From the NCBI GenBank assembly GCA_015075365.1, contig JABTUN010000003.1:913060-977059 (forward strand): a DNA stretch of 64,000 nucleotides, given 5' to 3'. A model generated the notes under the pieces. It saw only the letters and a program-made list of their open reading frames with translations. It made no database searches and was not told the DNA's origin. Origin of the DNA: Verrucomicrobiaceae bacterium. Lineage in GTDB: Bacteria > Verrucomicrobiota > Verrucomicrobiia > Verrucomicrobiales > Verrucomicrobiaceae. Below are positions 8,546 to 17,322 of the stretch, one piece after another. The position numbers were made by a program, and so were the translations under genes. Every line of letters begins with the position of its first letter. The stretch's first letter is position 1.

Positions 8546-10996
8546 CTACTGCATCAAAAACGCCAGCAGGTCACGCAGTTCGGCATTCGTGAGTGACATC
8601 ACCAAGCCGGGCGGCATCAGGGAGGTGCGGAGTTCGGTGCGTTTGAGGATGTCGGCTTCGGGGAAGGATTTTTCTTTGCCGGTGAGGTCGCGGAAGACTT
8701 CGGTACTGGAGGAGCGGAGCAGGATGCCGGTGAAGGTGGTGCCGTCTTTGAGTTCGACGACGGAGGGGTAAAACTGCGGCGCGACCTCGCGATGCGGCTC
8801 GAGGATGGATCGGAGTATGGCGGCGCGGTCGCCTTGCTGGGCGATGAGGGTCAAATCGGGGCCGACGACGTTGCCACGACCGCTGTGGCGATGGCAGGAG
8901 GAGCAGAGGGCGACCTTGCTGTTGAAGAAGATGCGGCGACCGGCCGAGGAGTCTCCTTTCCCAGGCAGGGAGTCGAGCCGTTTGAGCCACGCGTCAGTGT
9001 CATCGAATGGCGGCGGATTGCTATCAGGGGTGAAATACTTGTCATGACTATCAAAACGCAGGGCTCTGCGCGCCTCGCTTTGCAAGACGGATGAGTTTGA
9101 TACTTCCGCGAGTTCAAGAAGCAGGGCTTGATGCCGTTGGTTTGATGAACCTGCGAGGCCCATAACAGCGGTCGCTCGGAGAAAAGGTGGGTTCCATGGT
9201 TTTGAAGCGACTTCGAAAAGTAGATCTCGATCCTCATCAGAGCCGCGCTCTTTCAAAGTATAGGCAACCTCCTGTGCCAGAAATGGATCATTCGTGGCCA
9301 CCAACCTGCGCAAGAGTTGGATCGTGAGTTTGGGATGTTTTGCCGGAGCAAGTCGCAGACAGTAGAGGATGATGTTGTTTGGCGTTTTTGGATCGGTGAT
9401 GCGCTCGACGAGCACTTCGGGGTTGGTGACGCCGGCGCCGGGTTCACCGCGAAGGGTGTTCCAAGTGGCGAGCACGGCTTCGAAGAGGCGGAAGTCGAGT
9501 TTGGAATCGCTGAGCATGGCCTCGACCTGCGGCTGGAATTCTTTGAGCACCGCATCGGCGATCCAACGCAGGCATTCGAAGCGTATTTCGGCATCGGGAT
9601 CGTCGAAGAAGGCACGCACCCACTTGGCGTCGCTCAAATCGGCACGACGCATTGCGACGAAAGCCCACACGCGATCTTGAGGCGCGAGTGCTTTCACGGC
9701 TTCCACGCTCAGTTTGGATCTCGAAAGCGCAGTCAAAGCGGCGTCGGCGAGGTATTTGTCGCTTCCACGAGCCAGCTTGAGCAATTCGGCCACTTCGGGT
9801 GTTTCGCGGCCTTCGCGGAGTTTTTTGGCGAGAGCAGCTTCGGGCGTTTCAGGCTGCTTTTCGGCGATCCAGGGCTGTTTTTCGATTTCAAGCTTCCACA
9901 GGCGTCCGCGGCCATGAATCGGGTAGGAGCTGAAAACCCAGTCGGTGAGGTAAAACGCGCCGTTGGGGCCTGACGCCATGCAAACGGGGCGGAAGAAGTC
10001 GCTGCCTTTCACGAGCGGGATGCGCTCGGAGGTGTAGCCAGCGCCTTTTCGCGTGAGCGGGAAGTAGTCGATGCTGTGATCGCTCCAGCTTGGGATCATG
10101 ACACCGCCGCCGAGCTCGACGACGGCGCAGGGGCCTTCCCCACTCGGATGCACCATGCCGAGCGTGCCGCGCAGCTCCCCATTCCACGCGACGAAGGGAT
10201 GCACCGGTGCGCTGCCATAGACCCATTGAAAGCCGTAGTCCGCGCCTTCGACGACATGCAGCAAACGACATGGCGGACGACTGCCAGGATCGTTTTCGGC
10301 GGCGAAGATTTCGCCATCGGCACGCACGAGCAGGCCAAAAGGATTCCAGAAGCCGCGGGCAATGCGGCGCAGGCCTTTGCCATCGGCGGTGCAGCGAAAG
10401 ACGCCGCCTTCACCGCGACCGCTGACCTTCGCGCCATCGGTGCCGGTTAGCGTCCAGTCTTTGCCGAAGTTCTCACCGAGCGAGAACACGAGACCGCCAT
10501 CGGGATGCCAGGCCATGCCGCTGAGGCCGTTGTGCGGGTAATCGGCCACGGTGTCGAGCGTGGCGAGGTTTTCCTCGGTATCGCCCGTGCCATCGCCATC
10601 GCTGTCCTTCACGCGCAGCACGCGGTCGCGCTCCGCGAGGTAGATCCAGCCATCGGGGCCGACTTCGACGTGCATGGTGGCATCGGTTTTGTTGTAAAAG
10701 ACGCGGCGGTTTTTGCCCTCGGCATCGAACACGAGGATCTCGTCATGCTGAGGGCCTTCGTAACCTTCCGGCCGGAAGTGCGTGTGGCACGCGGCGAGCC
10801 AGATGCGGCCTTTGTCATCGACATCGATGCCCGTGGGCGTGACGAGCGCGGGATGCTCGGCGAGCAGCGTCATCTTCACGCCGGGCTTCAGCGTCTCGAT
10901 CTGCGGCGCGAGGTCGGTGGGAACGACGGGTGCCTTCGGCGGCGGACTGGTTTGAGCGAAGGCGGCGAGAGGGAGAAGGAAGAGGAAGCGGCGCAT
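8546..10996 (-). CDS. PVC-type membrane-bound dehydrogenase with HEAT-like region and C-terminal cytochrome c site
   Basis: Exported protein of 816 residues with a short signal peptide (MRRFLFLLPLAAFAQ). Residues about 25-400 are a six-bladed propeller of the soluble glucose/sorbosone dehydrogenase type (GMAWHPDGGLVFSLGENFG, AENDPGSRPPC, LTDWVFSSYPIHGRGRLW). The middle third is alpha-helical, resembling HEAT repeats. The C-terminus has CSSCH followed about 50 residues later by EPHREVAPQF and a late Met-rich stretch, the PVC haem-binding domain. This architecture is one of the most expanded families in Planctomycetes and Verrucomicrobia, thought to oxidise sugars or derivatives and pass electrons to a haem. 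The natural substrate is unknown. It is divergent from the nucleoside-symporter gene. Confidence 0.87.
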   Translation of the reverse strand: MRRFLFLLPLAAFAQTSPPPKAPVVPTDLAPQIETLKPGVKMTLLAEHPALVTPTGIDVDDKGRIWLAACHTHFRPEGYEGPQHDEILVFDAEGKNRRVFYNKTDATMHVEVGPDGWIYLAERDRVLRVKDSDGDGTGDTEENLATLDTVADYPHNGLSGMAWHPDGGLVFSLGENFGKDWTLTGTDGAKVSGRGEGGVFRCTADGKGLRRIARGFWNPFGLLVRADGEIFAAENDPGSRPPCRLLHVVEGADYGFQWVYGSAPVHPFVAWNGELRGTLGMVHPSGEGPCAVVELGGGVMIPSWSDHSIDYFPLTRKGAGYTSERIPLVKGSDFFRPVCMASGPNGAFYLTDWVFSSYPIHGRGRLWKLEIEKQPWIAEKQPETPEAALAKKLREGRETPEVAELLKLARGSDKYLADAALTALSRSKLSVEAVKALAPQDRVWAFVAMRRADLSDAKWVRAFFDDPDAEIRFECLRWIADAVLKEFQPQVEAMLSDSKLDFRLFEAVLATWNTLRGEPGAGVTNPEVLVERITDPKTPNNIILYCLRLAPAKHPKLTIQLLRRLVATNDPFLAQEVAYTLKERGSDEDRDLLFEVASKPWNPPFLRATAVMGLAGSSNQRHQALLLELAEVSNSSVLQSEARRALRFDSHDKYFTPDSNPPPFDDTDAWLKRLDSLPGKGDSSAGRRIFFNSKVALCSSCHRHSGRGNVVGPDLTLIAQQGDRAAILRSILEPHREVAPQFYPSVVELKDGTTFTGILLRSSSTEVFRDLTGKEKSFPEADILKRTELRTSLMPPGLVMSLTNAELRDLLAFLMQ

Positions 10997-11133
10997 GAGT
11001 GCTTCTTCAAACGCGGCGAAGAGGCCCGCTTAGACAGTCAGCGTGCGATTGTGTGCCGATCTTCCATCTGGCATCCGAGGTCCTGTTTTTGTCTTGCCAA
11101 CGGAAGCGGCGCTCCCTAGCCTCGCGCCCGCTT

Positions 11134-12366
11134 ATGACCGACACCACCAGCAACAGCATCAAATTCAAGCTCTTCCTCATGATGATCCTGGAGATCGCCA
11201 TCTGGGGGGCTTGGCAGATCAAGATCTTCTCCTATATGGGCATGCTGGGGTTCACGCCGGACCAGCAGTGGCTCGTCGGCAGTTCCTTCGGCATCGCGTC
11301 CATCGTCGGCATCTTTTTCAGCAACCAGTTCGCGGACCGTAACTTCTCCGCGGAGCGTTTCCTGGCGTTTTCGCATGTGATCGGCGGCATCGCGCTGGTG
11401 GCGACAGCCTTCCAGACCGAGTTCTGGCCATTTTTTGGCTGTTTCGTGACCTACTGCCTGCTGTATGTGCCCACGATCTCCGTGACGAACTCGCTGGCCT
11501 TCGCCAACCTCAAGGACCCGGCCAAGGATTTCGGCTTTGTGCGCATGGGCGGCACGATCGGCTGGATCATCGTGAGCTGGCCGTTCATTTTCCTGCTCAG
11601 CGAAAAGGCGGGCGCGGCGGAGACAAAGTGGGTCTTCATCGTGGCGGGCATCATCTCGTTCGTGCTGGCCGCCTTCAGCCTCACGCTGCCGCACACGCCG
11701 CCGCGCAAGGATGTGGAGGGCATGGACAAGGTGGCCTGGCTCAAGGCGGTCAAGCTGCTGGGCAATCCCTTCGTGCTGGTGCTCTTCCTGGTGACTTTCA
11801 TCGACTCCACCATCCACAACGGCTACTTCGTCGTGATCGACGGCTTCCTGCAAAAGGTGGGCATCTCGGCGAACATGAGCATGGTCGTCAGCAGCATTGG
11901 GCAGGTGGCGGAGATCGTCACCATGCTCATCCTCGGCGCGGTGCTCAAGAAACTCGGCTGGAAGGTGACGCTCATCCTCGGCATCCTGGGCCATGCGGCA
12001 CGTTTTGGCATTTTTGCCTTCTTTGGCACGCCGGAAAACCAATGGCTCATCATCGCCGTCCAGGTGCTCCACGGCATCTGCTATGCGTTCTTCTTCGTGA
12101 CCGTGTACATTTTTGTGGACGCGGTGTTTCCGAAAGACGTGCGCACCAGCGCGCAGGGCCTCTTTAATCTGCTCATCCTGGGGGTGGGCATGGTCGTGGC
12201 CAGCAAGCTCTTCCCGCAACTGCTCGCGAATTACACGAAGGACGGCGTCGTGGACTACAAATCGCTTTTCCTGGTGCCCTCGGGCATGGCGCTGGCTGGC
12301 ATCGTGCTGCTGGCCCTCTTCTTCCGCCCGCCCACCCATGGCCCTGATGGCGAGGTGAAGCATTGA
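11134..12366 (+). CDS. MFS transporter, nucleoside:H+ symporter (NupG-like) family
   Basis: Twelve-helix inner-membrane transporter of 410 residues. The N-terminal signature LFLMMILEIAIWGAWQIK and the following GFTPDQQWLVGSSFGIASI match the nucleoside/proton symporter family of the major facilitator superfamily. It also has the mid-protein loop and GICYAFFFVTVYIFVD in helix 10. I chose the ATG at 11134 because helix 1 begins about 15 residues later; the in-frame extension back to 10999 lies in the divergent promoter region. In this phylum such proteins often sit in sugar or nucleoside utilisation loci. Here the nearest partner is the aldo/keto reductase 23 bases downstream. Confidence 0.88.
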   Translation: MTDTTSNSIKFKLFLMMILEIAIWGAWQIKIFSYMGMLGFTPDQQWLVGSSFGIASIVGIFFSNQFADRNFSAERFLAFSHVIGGIALVATAFQTEFWPFFGCFVTYCLLYVPTISVTNSLAFANLKDPAKDFGFVRMGGTIGWIIVSWPFIFLLSEKAGAAETKWVFIVAGIISFVLAAFSLTLPHTPPRKDVEGMDKVAWLKAVKLLGNPFVLVLFLVTFIDSTIHNGYFVVIDGFLQKVGISANMSMVVSSIGQVAEIVTMLILGAVLKKLGWKVTLILGILGHAARFGIFAFFGTPENQWLIIAVQVLHGICYAFFFVTVYIFVDAVFPKDVRTSAQGLFNLLILGVGMVVASKLFPQLLANYTKDGVVDYKSLFLVPSGMALAGIVLLALFFRPPTHGPDGEVKH

Positions 12367-12389
12367 CCGCACGGGAATCCCGCGTCCGC

Positions 12390-13259
12390 ATGAAACTCGC
12401 GCTTGGAACGGTGCAACTGGGCATTCCCTACGGGATCGCCAATGAAGCAGGCAGGCCGGATGATGAAACCGCGCTGGAGATCCTGCGCGCTGCGCGCGAG
12501 CAGGACTACACCTGGCTGGACACGGCCGCCGCTTATGGCGAAAGCGAGGCGGTGCTGGGCCGCCTCATGCCGCAGGTGTGGGCGGACGCCCCCCCGGCGG
12601 TGGCGACGAAATTTGTGCTCGACGAGGCGCGCGCGCCCGCGGCGCAACTCGACGAGGCGCTGGGCAGGCTGGGCCTGCCTTTCGTGGACGCCTTGCTGCT
12701 GCACCGGGAGGATGATCTGGACCATCCGCGCGTGGCGGAGTTTGCCGCGCTGGGCACCGCGGGCCGGACACGGAGGACGGGAGTTTCGTGCTATGACCCG
12801 AAACGCGCGCTGCAAGGTCTGGAGGCCGGCTTTGGCTGTGTGCAGGTGCCCTGCAACCTGTTTGACACCCACAGCGTGGACGCCGGGGTGTTCAAGCGCG
12901 CGGCAGAATGCGGCGCGCTTGTTTTTGTCCGCTCGATCTTCCTCCAAGGTCTGTTTTTCCTGTCCCCGGACCATCCGCGCGCCCAGCACATCCCCGGCGC
13001 GGTGGAGGCGCTGCGTTTTCTACGGGATTTCTGCCATCGCCATGCCATCACGCCTGCGGAACTGGCGATGGCCTTTGGCTCGTGGCTGGGAGAGGAGGCT
13101 GTGATCGTGCTTGGCGCGGACACGGGCGCCCAGGTGCGGGAAAATGCGCGGCTGGCCACCTCTGCCGCAGCCCAGCGCGGGCTGATCGACCGGTGGCTGC
13201 ACGAGCGCCCCTCCATGCCCCCCGATTTGATTCATCCCGGCCGGTGGCCCAAGGGATGA
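12390..13259 (+). CDS. Aldo/keto reductase family protein
   Basis: NAD(P)H-dependent oxidoreductase of the AKR (TIM-barrel) superfamily, 289 residues. Seen: LGTVQLGIPYG at the N-terminus, LDTAAAYGESEAVLG with the catalytic Asp and Tyr, ATKF with the catalytic Lys, ALLLHRED with the active-site His, and GVSCYDP after strand 5. The ATG at 12390 starts directly at the first strand; a TTG at 12363 that overlaps the upstream stop codon is a weaker alternative. The group with this N-terminus often sits in surface sugar biosynthesis or sugar dehydrogenation loci. It is probably co-transcribed with the upstream symporter. Substrate not predictable. Confidence 0.88.
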   Translation: MKLALGTVQLGIPYGIANEAGRPDDETALEILRAAREQDYTWLDTAAAYGESEAVLGRLMPQVWADAPPAVATKFVLDEARAPAAQLDEALGRLGLPFVDALLLHREDDLDHPRVAEFAALGTAGRTRRTGVSCYDPKRALQGLEAGFGCVQVPCNLFDTHSVDAGVFKRAAECGALVFVRSIFLQGLFFLSPDHPRAQHIPGAVEALRFLRDFCHRHAITPAELAMAFGSWLGEEAVIVLGADTGAQVRENARLATSAAAQRGLIDRWLHERPSMPPDLIHPGRWPKG

Positions 13260-13308
13260 AGCGCATTCCGTGGATGCGGACGGCCCGTTGAGGACCTAGA
13301 TTACCATC

Positions 13309-14613
13309 ATGACCGGCCGTGCCGCCATTTTTCTGTCCTCGCTCGCCTTTCTGGCGATGGCCGCGGCCATGGTGTGGTTGTTTCACGAGATGAGCTCGGC
13401 TCCCGAGGTTCCGGTCATGATCGAGAGAGGAGGAATGCCGGCCCGGCATGCGGCGGCACCCCAGACACGGGCGGTGGTTGATGCCGGGCAGCCTGCTGAC
13501 GCGGCGGCGACGGCGCAGCAGGCGGATCTCGCTGCGGAACTGGCTGACGGGCTGGCGCGGCCTGATGCCCTGCCCGGGGAGGCGCTGCTGGGCTTCAAAT
13601 CGGCGGAGGCGCTGGCCGCCTTCCGCGCCCGCGCGGCGCAAAACGGCCTGGAGGTCATCAGTCATGACCCCACGCTGCTCAGCGTGCGTTTGCGTTTCAA
13701 AGACCTCGGGGCGCTGCGGGAGGAACTGGCGGCGCACCGCGAGGACATCACGCATGCCGGGCCGAATCTCATCGCGCGCATCCCGGGGCTGCCCGCGCAG
13801 CCGCAGACAGATACGAACAATGCGGGCGGCAGCGCCCCGTTCCGCTCCCAGGGCCTGGATTTGATCGGCGCGCCGGCCAGTCGCGCAGGTTGGGGGAAGG
13901 GGACCACCGTGGCGGTGCTCGACAGCGGTGTGCTGGATCATCCCGCGTTGCAAAACGTCAGCGTGACGCATCTGGATCTGGTCAATGACGGCCAGCCTTT
14001 TCACGGGCATGGCACGGCCATGGCATCTCTGATTGCGGGCTCGGACGGGCAGGTGGGCGGCATTTCGCCCGGCACGACGATCCTGGACGTGCGAGTCGCC
14101 GACCCGCAGGGCAACAGCAACACCGCGCTGCTGGCGGAAGGGATCATGCGCGCGGTCGGTGCCGGTGCGCAGGTGATCAACATCAGCCTGGGCAGCATGC
14201 AGAGCTCTCCGGTGCTGGAGCAGGCCGTGCAGCACGCGCTGGCGCGGGGCGTGGTGATCGTGGCCGCCGCCGGGAACGAGCAGGCGAATGCGTTGTCGTT
14301 TCCGGCGGGCCTCCCCGGCGTGGTCAGCGTGGGCGCGGTGGATGCCACGGGCACGCAGGCGTGGTTTTCCAATTCAGGCAGGGGGCTCACGCTGGCCGCG
14401 CCCGGCGTGGGCATCGTCTCGGCTTACGCGGATGGGAAACTCGTGATCGGCAGCGGCACCTCCCAGGCCGCGGCGATCGTCAGCGGCACCGCGGCCTATC
14501 TGCTGGGCAAGGGCTATCAAGGCGTGAACGTTCCAACGGTGCTCGCCCGTAGCGCGCGGCCCACCGGAGCTCCGCAAACGGCTGTCGGTGCGGGCATCCT
14601 GCGCATCCCGTGA
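13309..14613 (+). CDS. Subtilisin-like serine protease (S8), exported or membrane-anchored
   Basis: 434-residue subtilase. An N-terminal hydrophobic segment (residues about 5-25) could be an uncleaved anchor or signal. A propeptide-like region of roughly 150 residues follows (LLGFKSAEALAAFRARAA and neighbours). The catalytic triad is complete: Asp205 in VAVLDSGV, His234 in HGHGTAMASL, and Ser385 in GTSQAAAIVSG. The oxyanion Asn lies in AAAGNE. There are no C-terminal sorting or repeat domains. It lies 49 bases after the aldo/keto reductase and may be the last gene of that unit. It is convergent with tadA. Confidence 0.93.
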   Translation: MTGRAAIFLSSLAFLAMAAAMVWLFHEMSSAPEVPVMIERGGMPARHAAAPQTRAVVDAGQPADAAATAQQADLAAELADGLARPDALPGEALLGFKSAEALAAFRARAAQNGLEVISHDPTLLSVRLRFKDLGALREELAAHREDITHAGPNLIARIPGLPAQPQTDTNNAGGSAPFRSQGLDLIGAPASRAGWGKGTTVAVLDSGVLDHPALQNVSVTHLDLVNDGQPFHGHGTAMASLIAGSDGQVGGISPGTTILDVRVADPQGNSNTALLAEGIMRAVGAGAQVINISLGSMQSSPVLEQAVQHALARGVVIVAAAGNEQANALSFPAGLPGVVSVGAVDATGTQAWFSNSGRGLTLAAPGVGIVSAYADGKLVIGSGTSQAAAIVSGTAAYLLGKGYQGVNVPTVLARSARPTGAPQTAVGAGILRIP

Positions 14614-14625
14614 CTCATCCAATCG

Positions 14626-15180
14626 TCAGGGGCCGTCGAAGTGGAGCGGATCTCCTGGCAGCGTGGCGGAGATGCCTTTGGCATGCTCACGCCCCTCGGC
14701 GCGGCGGCGGCGTGCTTCGGCGAAAAAGTCCTTCAGGACCGTCACACACTCCTCCTGGAGAATGCCGGACGTGATTTCACAGCGGTGGTTGAGATTGGGC
14801 GCCTGGAGCAGGTTCCAGAAACCTCCTGCGGCACCACCTTTGACATCCGGGCAGCCGAAAATGACACGGCGCACGCGGCAGTGGACGATGGCACCGGCGC
14901 ACATGGGGCATGGCTCCTTGGTGACATAGAGATCGCAGTCGGTGAGCCGCCAGTCCCCCACGGCGCTTTGCGCCTGGGTGAGCGCGAGCATTTCCGAGTG
15001 CGCCGTGGCGTCCTTGAGCGTCTCCACCTGGTTCCATGCGCGGGCGATGATGCGCTGCTCATGCACGATCACGGCTCCGATGGGCACTTCGTTCTGCCGC
15101 GCGGCCTTGCGCGCCTGGCGCAGGGCCTCCCGCATGAAATGCGCGTCGTCGAGGATGAAGGCATCAGGATCAGGGTTCAA
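14626..15180 (-). CDS. tadA: tRNA-specific adenosine deaminase TadA
   Basis: Converts adenosine 34 to inosine in tRNA-Arg(ACG), allowing one tRNA to read three codons. Zinc motif HSEMLAL (His plus catalytic Glu) and PCPMCAGAIVHCRV (two zinc Cys) are intact, as is RVIFGCPDVKGGAAGG for tRNA docking. The start is uncertain. The nearest ATG (15135) begins inside helix 1 and seems too short. A TTG at 15180 gives a 14-residue leader of normal length and is my choice. Frames further upstream run into a heptad repeat and the start of rpe, so are unlikely. The C-terminal 25 residues are a variable Arg-rich tail. It is divergent from rpe. Confidence 0.9.
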   Translation of the reverse strand: MNPDPDAFILDDAHFMREALRQARKAARQNEVPIGAVIVHEQRIIARAWNQVETLKDATAHSEMLALTQAQSAVGDWRLTDCDLYVTKEPCPMCAGAIVHCRVRRVIFGCPDVKGGAAGGFWNLLQAPNLNHRCEITSGILQEECVTVLKDFFAEARRRRAEGREHAKGISATLPGDPLHFDGP

Positions 15181-15208
15181 GCCACGCAGTTCTACCCGGG
15201 AATACGGC

Positions 15209-15229
15209 AACTTGAAACTTGAAACTTGG
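15209..15229. repeat. Heptanucleotide repeat, three units of AACTTGA type
   Basis: The stretch reads as three tandem 7-base units, AACTTGA AACTTGA AACTTGG. It lies between the divergent genes tadA and rpe, inside the region that must hold both promoters. Its first 19 bases (15209-15227) recur exactly at 59664-59682, 44 kb away, inside an unrelated gene. This indicates a dispersed short element rather than chance. Confidence 0.75.
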
Positions 15230-15253
15230 ACCGCCGGCTGGTTTAGAACACGC

Positions 15254-15934
15254 ATGTCCCATACCTCCAATCTGATCCTTCCGTCCCTGCTCGCCGCCGA
15301 CTGGTCCCAGGTCGCGGCGGAGGTGCGGCGCGCGGAGGAGGCTGGCGCGAAGTGGCTGCACCTGGATGTGATGGACGGCAGCTTCGTGGACAACATCTCC
15401 TTCGGCCCGCAAATGGTGCAGGTGGTGCGGAAATGCACGTCGATGTACCTGGATGTGCATCTGATGATCCACCGTGCGGATCATTATCTGGAGCGTTTCA
15501 TCAAGGCGGGGGCGGACAACATCACGATCCATGTGGAGGCGGACTATGAGACATCGGTCTCCGCCACCTTGAAGCGCATCCGCGCGGCTGGGAGGCATTG
15601 CGGCATCGCGCTGCATCCGGACACGCCCTTCGAGGCCGCGCTGCCTTATGTGAACGACATCGACCTCCTGCTGGTGATGACCGTGGTGCCCGGATTTGGC
15701 GGGCAGCCGTTCATGGAGAAGGAAACGATGCCAAAACTGGCCGCCGCGCGTGATCATCGTGACGTGCATGGCTTGAGCTATCATCTGGAGGTGGACGGCG
15801 GCATTTACACGCACACGGCGCCGGTCGCGCGCCGTCACGGGGCGAATTTGTTTGTGTGCGGCACCTCGTCCTTCGGACCGCCGGACATGAAGGAGGCGAT
15901 CCGCGGCCTTGAGGAGGCCGTGGCGGCCGCCTGA
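15254..15934 (+). CDS. rpe: Ribulose-phosphate 3-epimerase
   Basis: Cytosolic TIM-barrel enzyme of the pentose phosphate pathway interconverting ribulose 5-phosphate and xylulose 5-phosphate. 226 residues. Seen: LPSLLAADWSQVAAEV at the N-terminus, LHLDVMDGSFVDN with metal and catalytic Asp, DVHLMI with the metal His, TVVPGFGGQPFM (the phosphate-side loop), and EVDGGI carrying the second catalytic Asp. The ATG at 15254 matches the family start. It is divergent from tadA with 73 bases between, which includes the heptad repeat. Confidence 0.96.
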   Translation: MSHTSNLILPSLLAADWSQVAAEVRRAEEAGAKWLHLDVMDGSFVDNISFGPQMVQVVRKCTSMYLDVHLMIHRADHYLERFIKAGADNITIHVEADYETSVSATLKRIRAAGRHCGIALHPDTPFEAALPYVNDIDLLLVMTVVPGFGGQPFMEKETMPKLAAARDHRDVHGLSYHLEVDGGIYTHTAPVARRHGANLFVCGTSSFGPPDMKEAIRGLEEAVAAA

Positions 15935-15945
15935 GGCCCTGGGGG

Positions 15946-16380
15946 TCACTGCAGAGGAGGCAGCAGGGGTGGATAGACCCACGCGCGGTCCTCCATCTGC
16001 TGCTTCATCGTGCCCTCCATCCACTCGGCGGTGGTGATGACCTCCCACAACCCTTCGACAGGCACCTGGTCCTTGTTTTTGAGGTTTTTGATCTCCTGCA
16101 CCGCGACCTTGTAGGTCACGCCCTCCTCCTCCACGGCAGGTGGCAGCGTGGGGCGCGCTCCGGCGGCCTGCAGGGCCACCAGGCGCGTCGTCTCGGCGGT
16201 GATGGCGGCCATGCGGTCATGAATGCGAACCTCCTGGCGGACGATGGTCGAGGCGCGGCCGGCGCTTTGGATCGCCTCCGCCAGCGAAACCACCGCCAAG
16301 GCGAAAATCGACAACGCGATCAAGGTTTCCATCAGCGTGAAGCCTTGGCGTGCCGGATGCCTGGGCGTGAGGATGAGCAT
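15946..16380 (-). CDS. Type II secretion / type IV pilin-like pseudopilin (GspI-like)
   Basis: 144-residue protein with a class III prepilin leader: a basic leader ending QGFTLMETLIALSIFALAVVSLAEA, where cleavage is after Gly and the mature protein starts with Phe and has Glu at +5. The hydrophobic stretch is the membrane and assembly helix. The rest is a small polar domain with a VTYKVAVQEIKN strand. Length and motif suggest a minor pseudopilin (GspI family). No other secretion genes are near. It starts 31 bases after the lpxA stop, so it could be expressed with the lipid A genes, but no functional link is evident. Confidence 0.82.
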   Translation of the reverse strand: MLILTPRHPARQGFTLMETLIALSIFALAVVSLAEAIQSAGRASTIVRQEVRIHDRMAAITAETTRLVALQAAGARPTLPPAVEEEGVTYKVAVQEIKNLKNKDQVPVEGLWEVITTAEWMEGTMKQQMEDRAWVYPPLLPPLQ

Positions 16381-16411
16381 GCCGCCTTTTTAAGGCAGGG
16401 AGGGGGAAAGA

Positions 16412-17212
16412 TCAATCTTCCTCGTTTTCGGAGGCGGCCACCTTGCCACCAGGAATGATGCCACGCTTCGTGCTGGCGACGAAATCGGTGAAGGCGGCGG
16501 CCTCGGGGCTGAGTTCGCCTGCGCGCAGTTCCTCGACGGCCTGGGCGTTGTTCAAACCGCTGCGATACACTTTGCGGAAGGCCTGGCGCAACGCGCGCAT
16601 CTGGTCGCGGGTGAAACCGGCGCGCTGGAGACCCACGATGTTCAGGCCGCGGGCGCGGGCCGGATTGCCATCCGCGGTGCAGTAGGGCGGGATGTCCTGG
16701 GTGACCTTGGCACAGCCGCCGATGATGCTGCGGGTGCCGATGCGGCAGAACTGGTGCACGGCGCTCAAACCGCCGAGGATGACGTGATCCTCGACGACGA
16801 CATGACCTGCCAGCGTGCCGTTGTTGGAGAAGATGACATGATTTCCCACCACGCAGTCGTGCGCGATATGGACGTAGCTCAGGAAGTTGTTGTGGCTGCC
16901 GATGACGGTCCTGTCGCCCGGCGCGGTGGCGCGGTGGACGGTGCAAAACTCACGAAAGGTGTTGTTGTCCCCTATTTCCAGCCAGGTGGGTTCCTCCTTG
17001 TATTTCAAATCCTGGGTCTGCTGGCCGATGGAGCCGTAGGCGAAGAATTTGTTCCCTTTGCCGATGCGGGACGGCCCCATGATCGTCACGTGGTGCTGGA
17101 GCCAGCAGCCGTCGCCCAACGCCACATCCGGCCCGATGATGCAATAAGGCCCGATGTGGCAGTCCGCGCCGATTTGCGCTTTGGAGTCGATGATGGCGGT
17201 GGGGTGGATCAC
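16412..17212 (-). CDS. lpxA: Acyl-ACP--UDP-N-acetylglucosamine O-acyltransferase LpxA
   Basis: First step of lipid A synthesis: transfers a 3-hydroxyacyl chain from ACP to UDP-GlcNAc. The left-handed beta-helix is plain from hexapeptide repeats (IHPTAII, IGADCHIGPYCIIG, NNFLSYVHIAHDCVVG). The catalytic His lies in VHIAHDCVVG. The C-terminal part is the helical domain (RAGFTRDQMRALRQAFRKVYRSG). I chose the GTG at 17212 because it yields the canonical VIHPTAI start; the upstream in-frame ATG at 17248 lies within a repeat element. 266 residues. It follows lpxC-fabZ by about 110 bases. Confidence 0.95.
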   Translation of the reverse strand: MIHPTAIIDSKAQIGADCHIGPYCIIGPDVALGDGCWLQHHVTIMGPSRIGKGNKFFAYGSIGQQTQDLKYKEEPTWLEIGDNNTFREFCTVHRATAPGDRTVIGSHNNFLSYVHIAHDCVVGNHVIFSNNGTLAGHVVVEDHVILGGLSAVHQFCRIGTRSIIGGCAKVTQDIPPYCTADGNPARARGLNIVGLQRAGFTRDQMRALRQAFRKVYRSGLNNAQAVEELRAGELSPEAAAFTDFVASTKRGIIPGGKVAASENEED

Positions 17213-17215
17213 AAT

Positions 17216-17308
17216 CAGAAAGAATAAAGGATGAAATCTAAAGGCCAAAGGAACCCGGATGGAGGCGAATCCGCTGAAAGCCTCTGATTTTCATCTTTTA
17301 GCTTTCAG
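17216..17308. repeat. Pair of heptad-periodic arms forming an imperfect inverted repeat between lpxC-fabZ and lpxA
   Basis: 17216-17250 splits cleanly into five 7-base units ending mostly in AAAG: CAGAAAG, AATAAAG, GATGAAA, TCTAAAG, GCCAAAG. Read on the minus strand, 17308-17274 also splits into five 7-base units: CTGAAAG, CTAAAAG, ATGAAAA, TCAGAGG, CTTTCAG. The two arms are separated by 23 bases and are partly complementary, so the transcript could fold into a long imperfect hairpin. The inner arm itself begins and ends with CTGAAAG/CTTTCAG. It sits in the leader of lpxA and could affect readthrough or translation between the two lipid A genes. Confidence 0.6.
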
Positions 17309-17322
17309 TGTTTGTCAGTTGC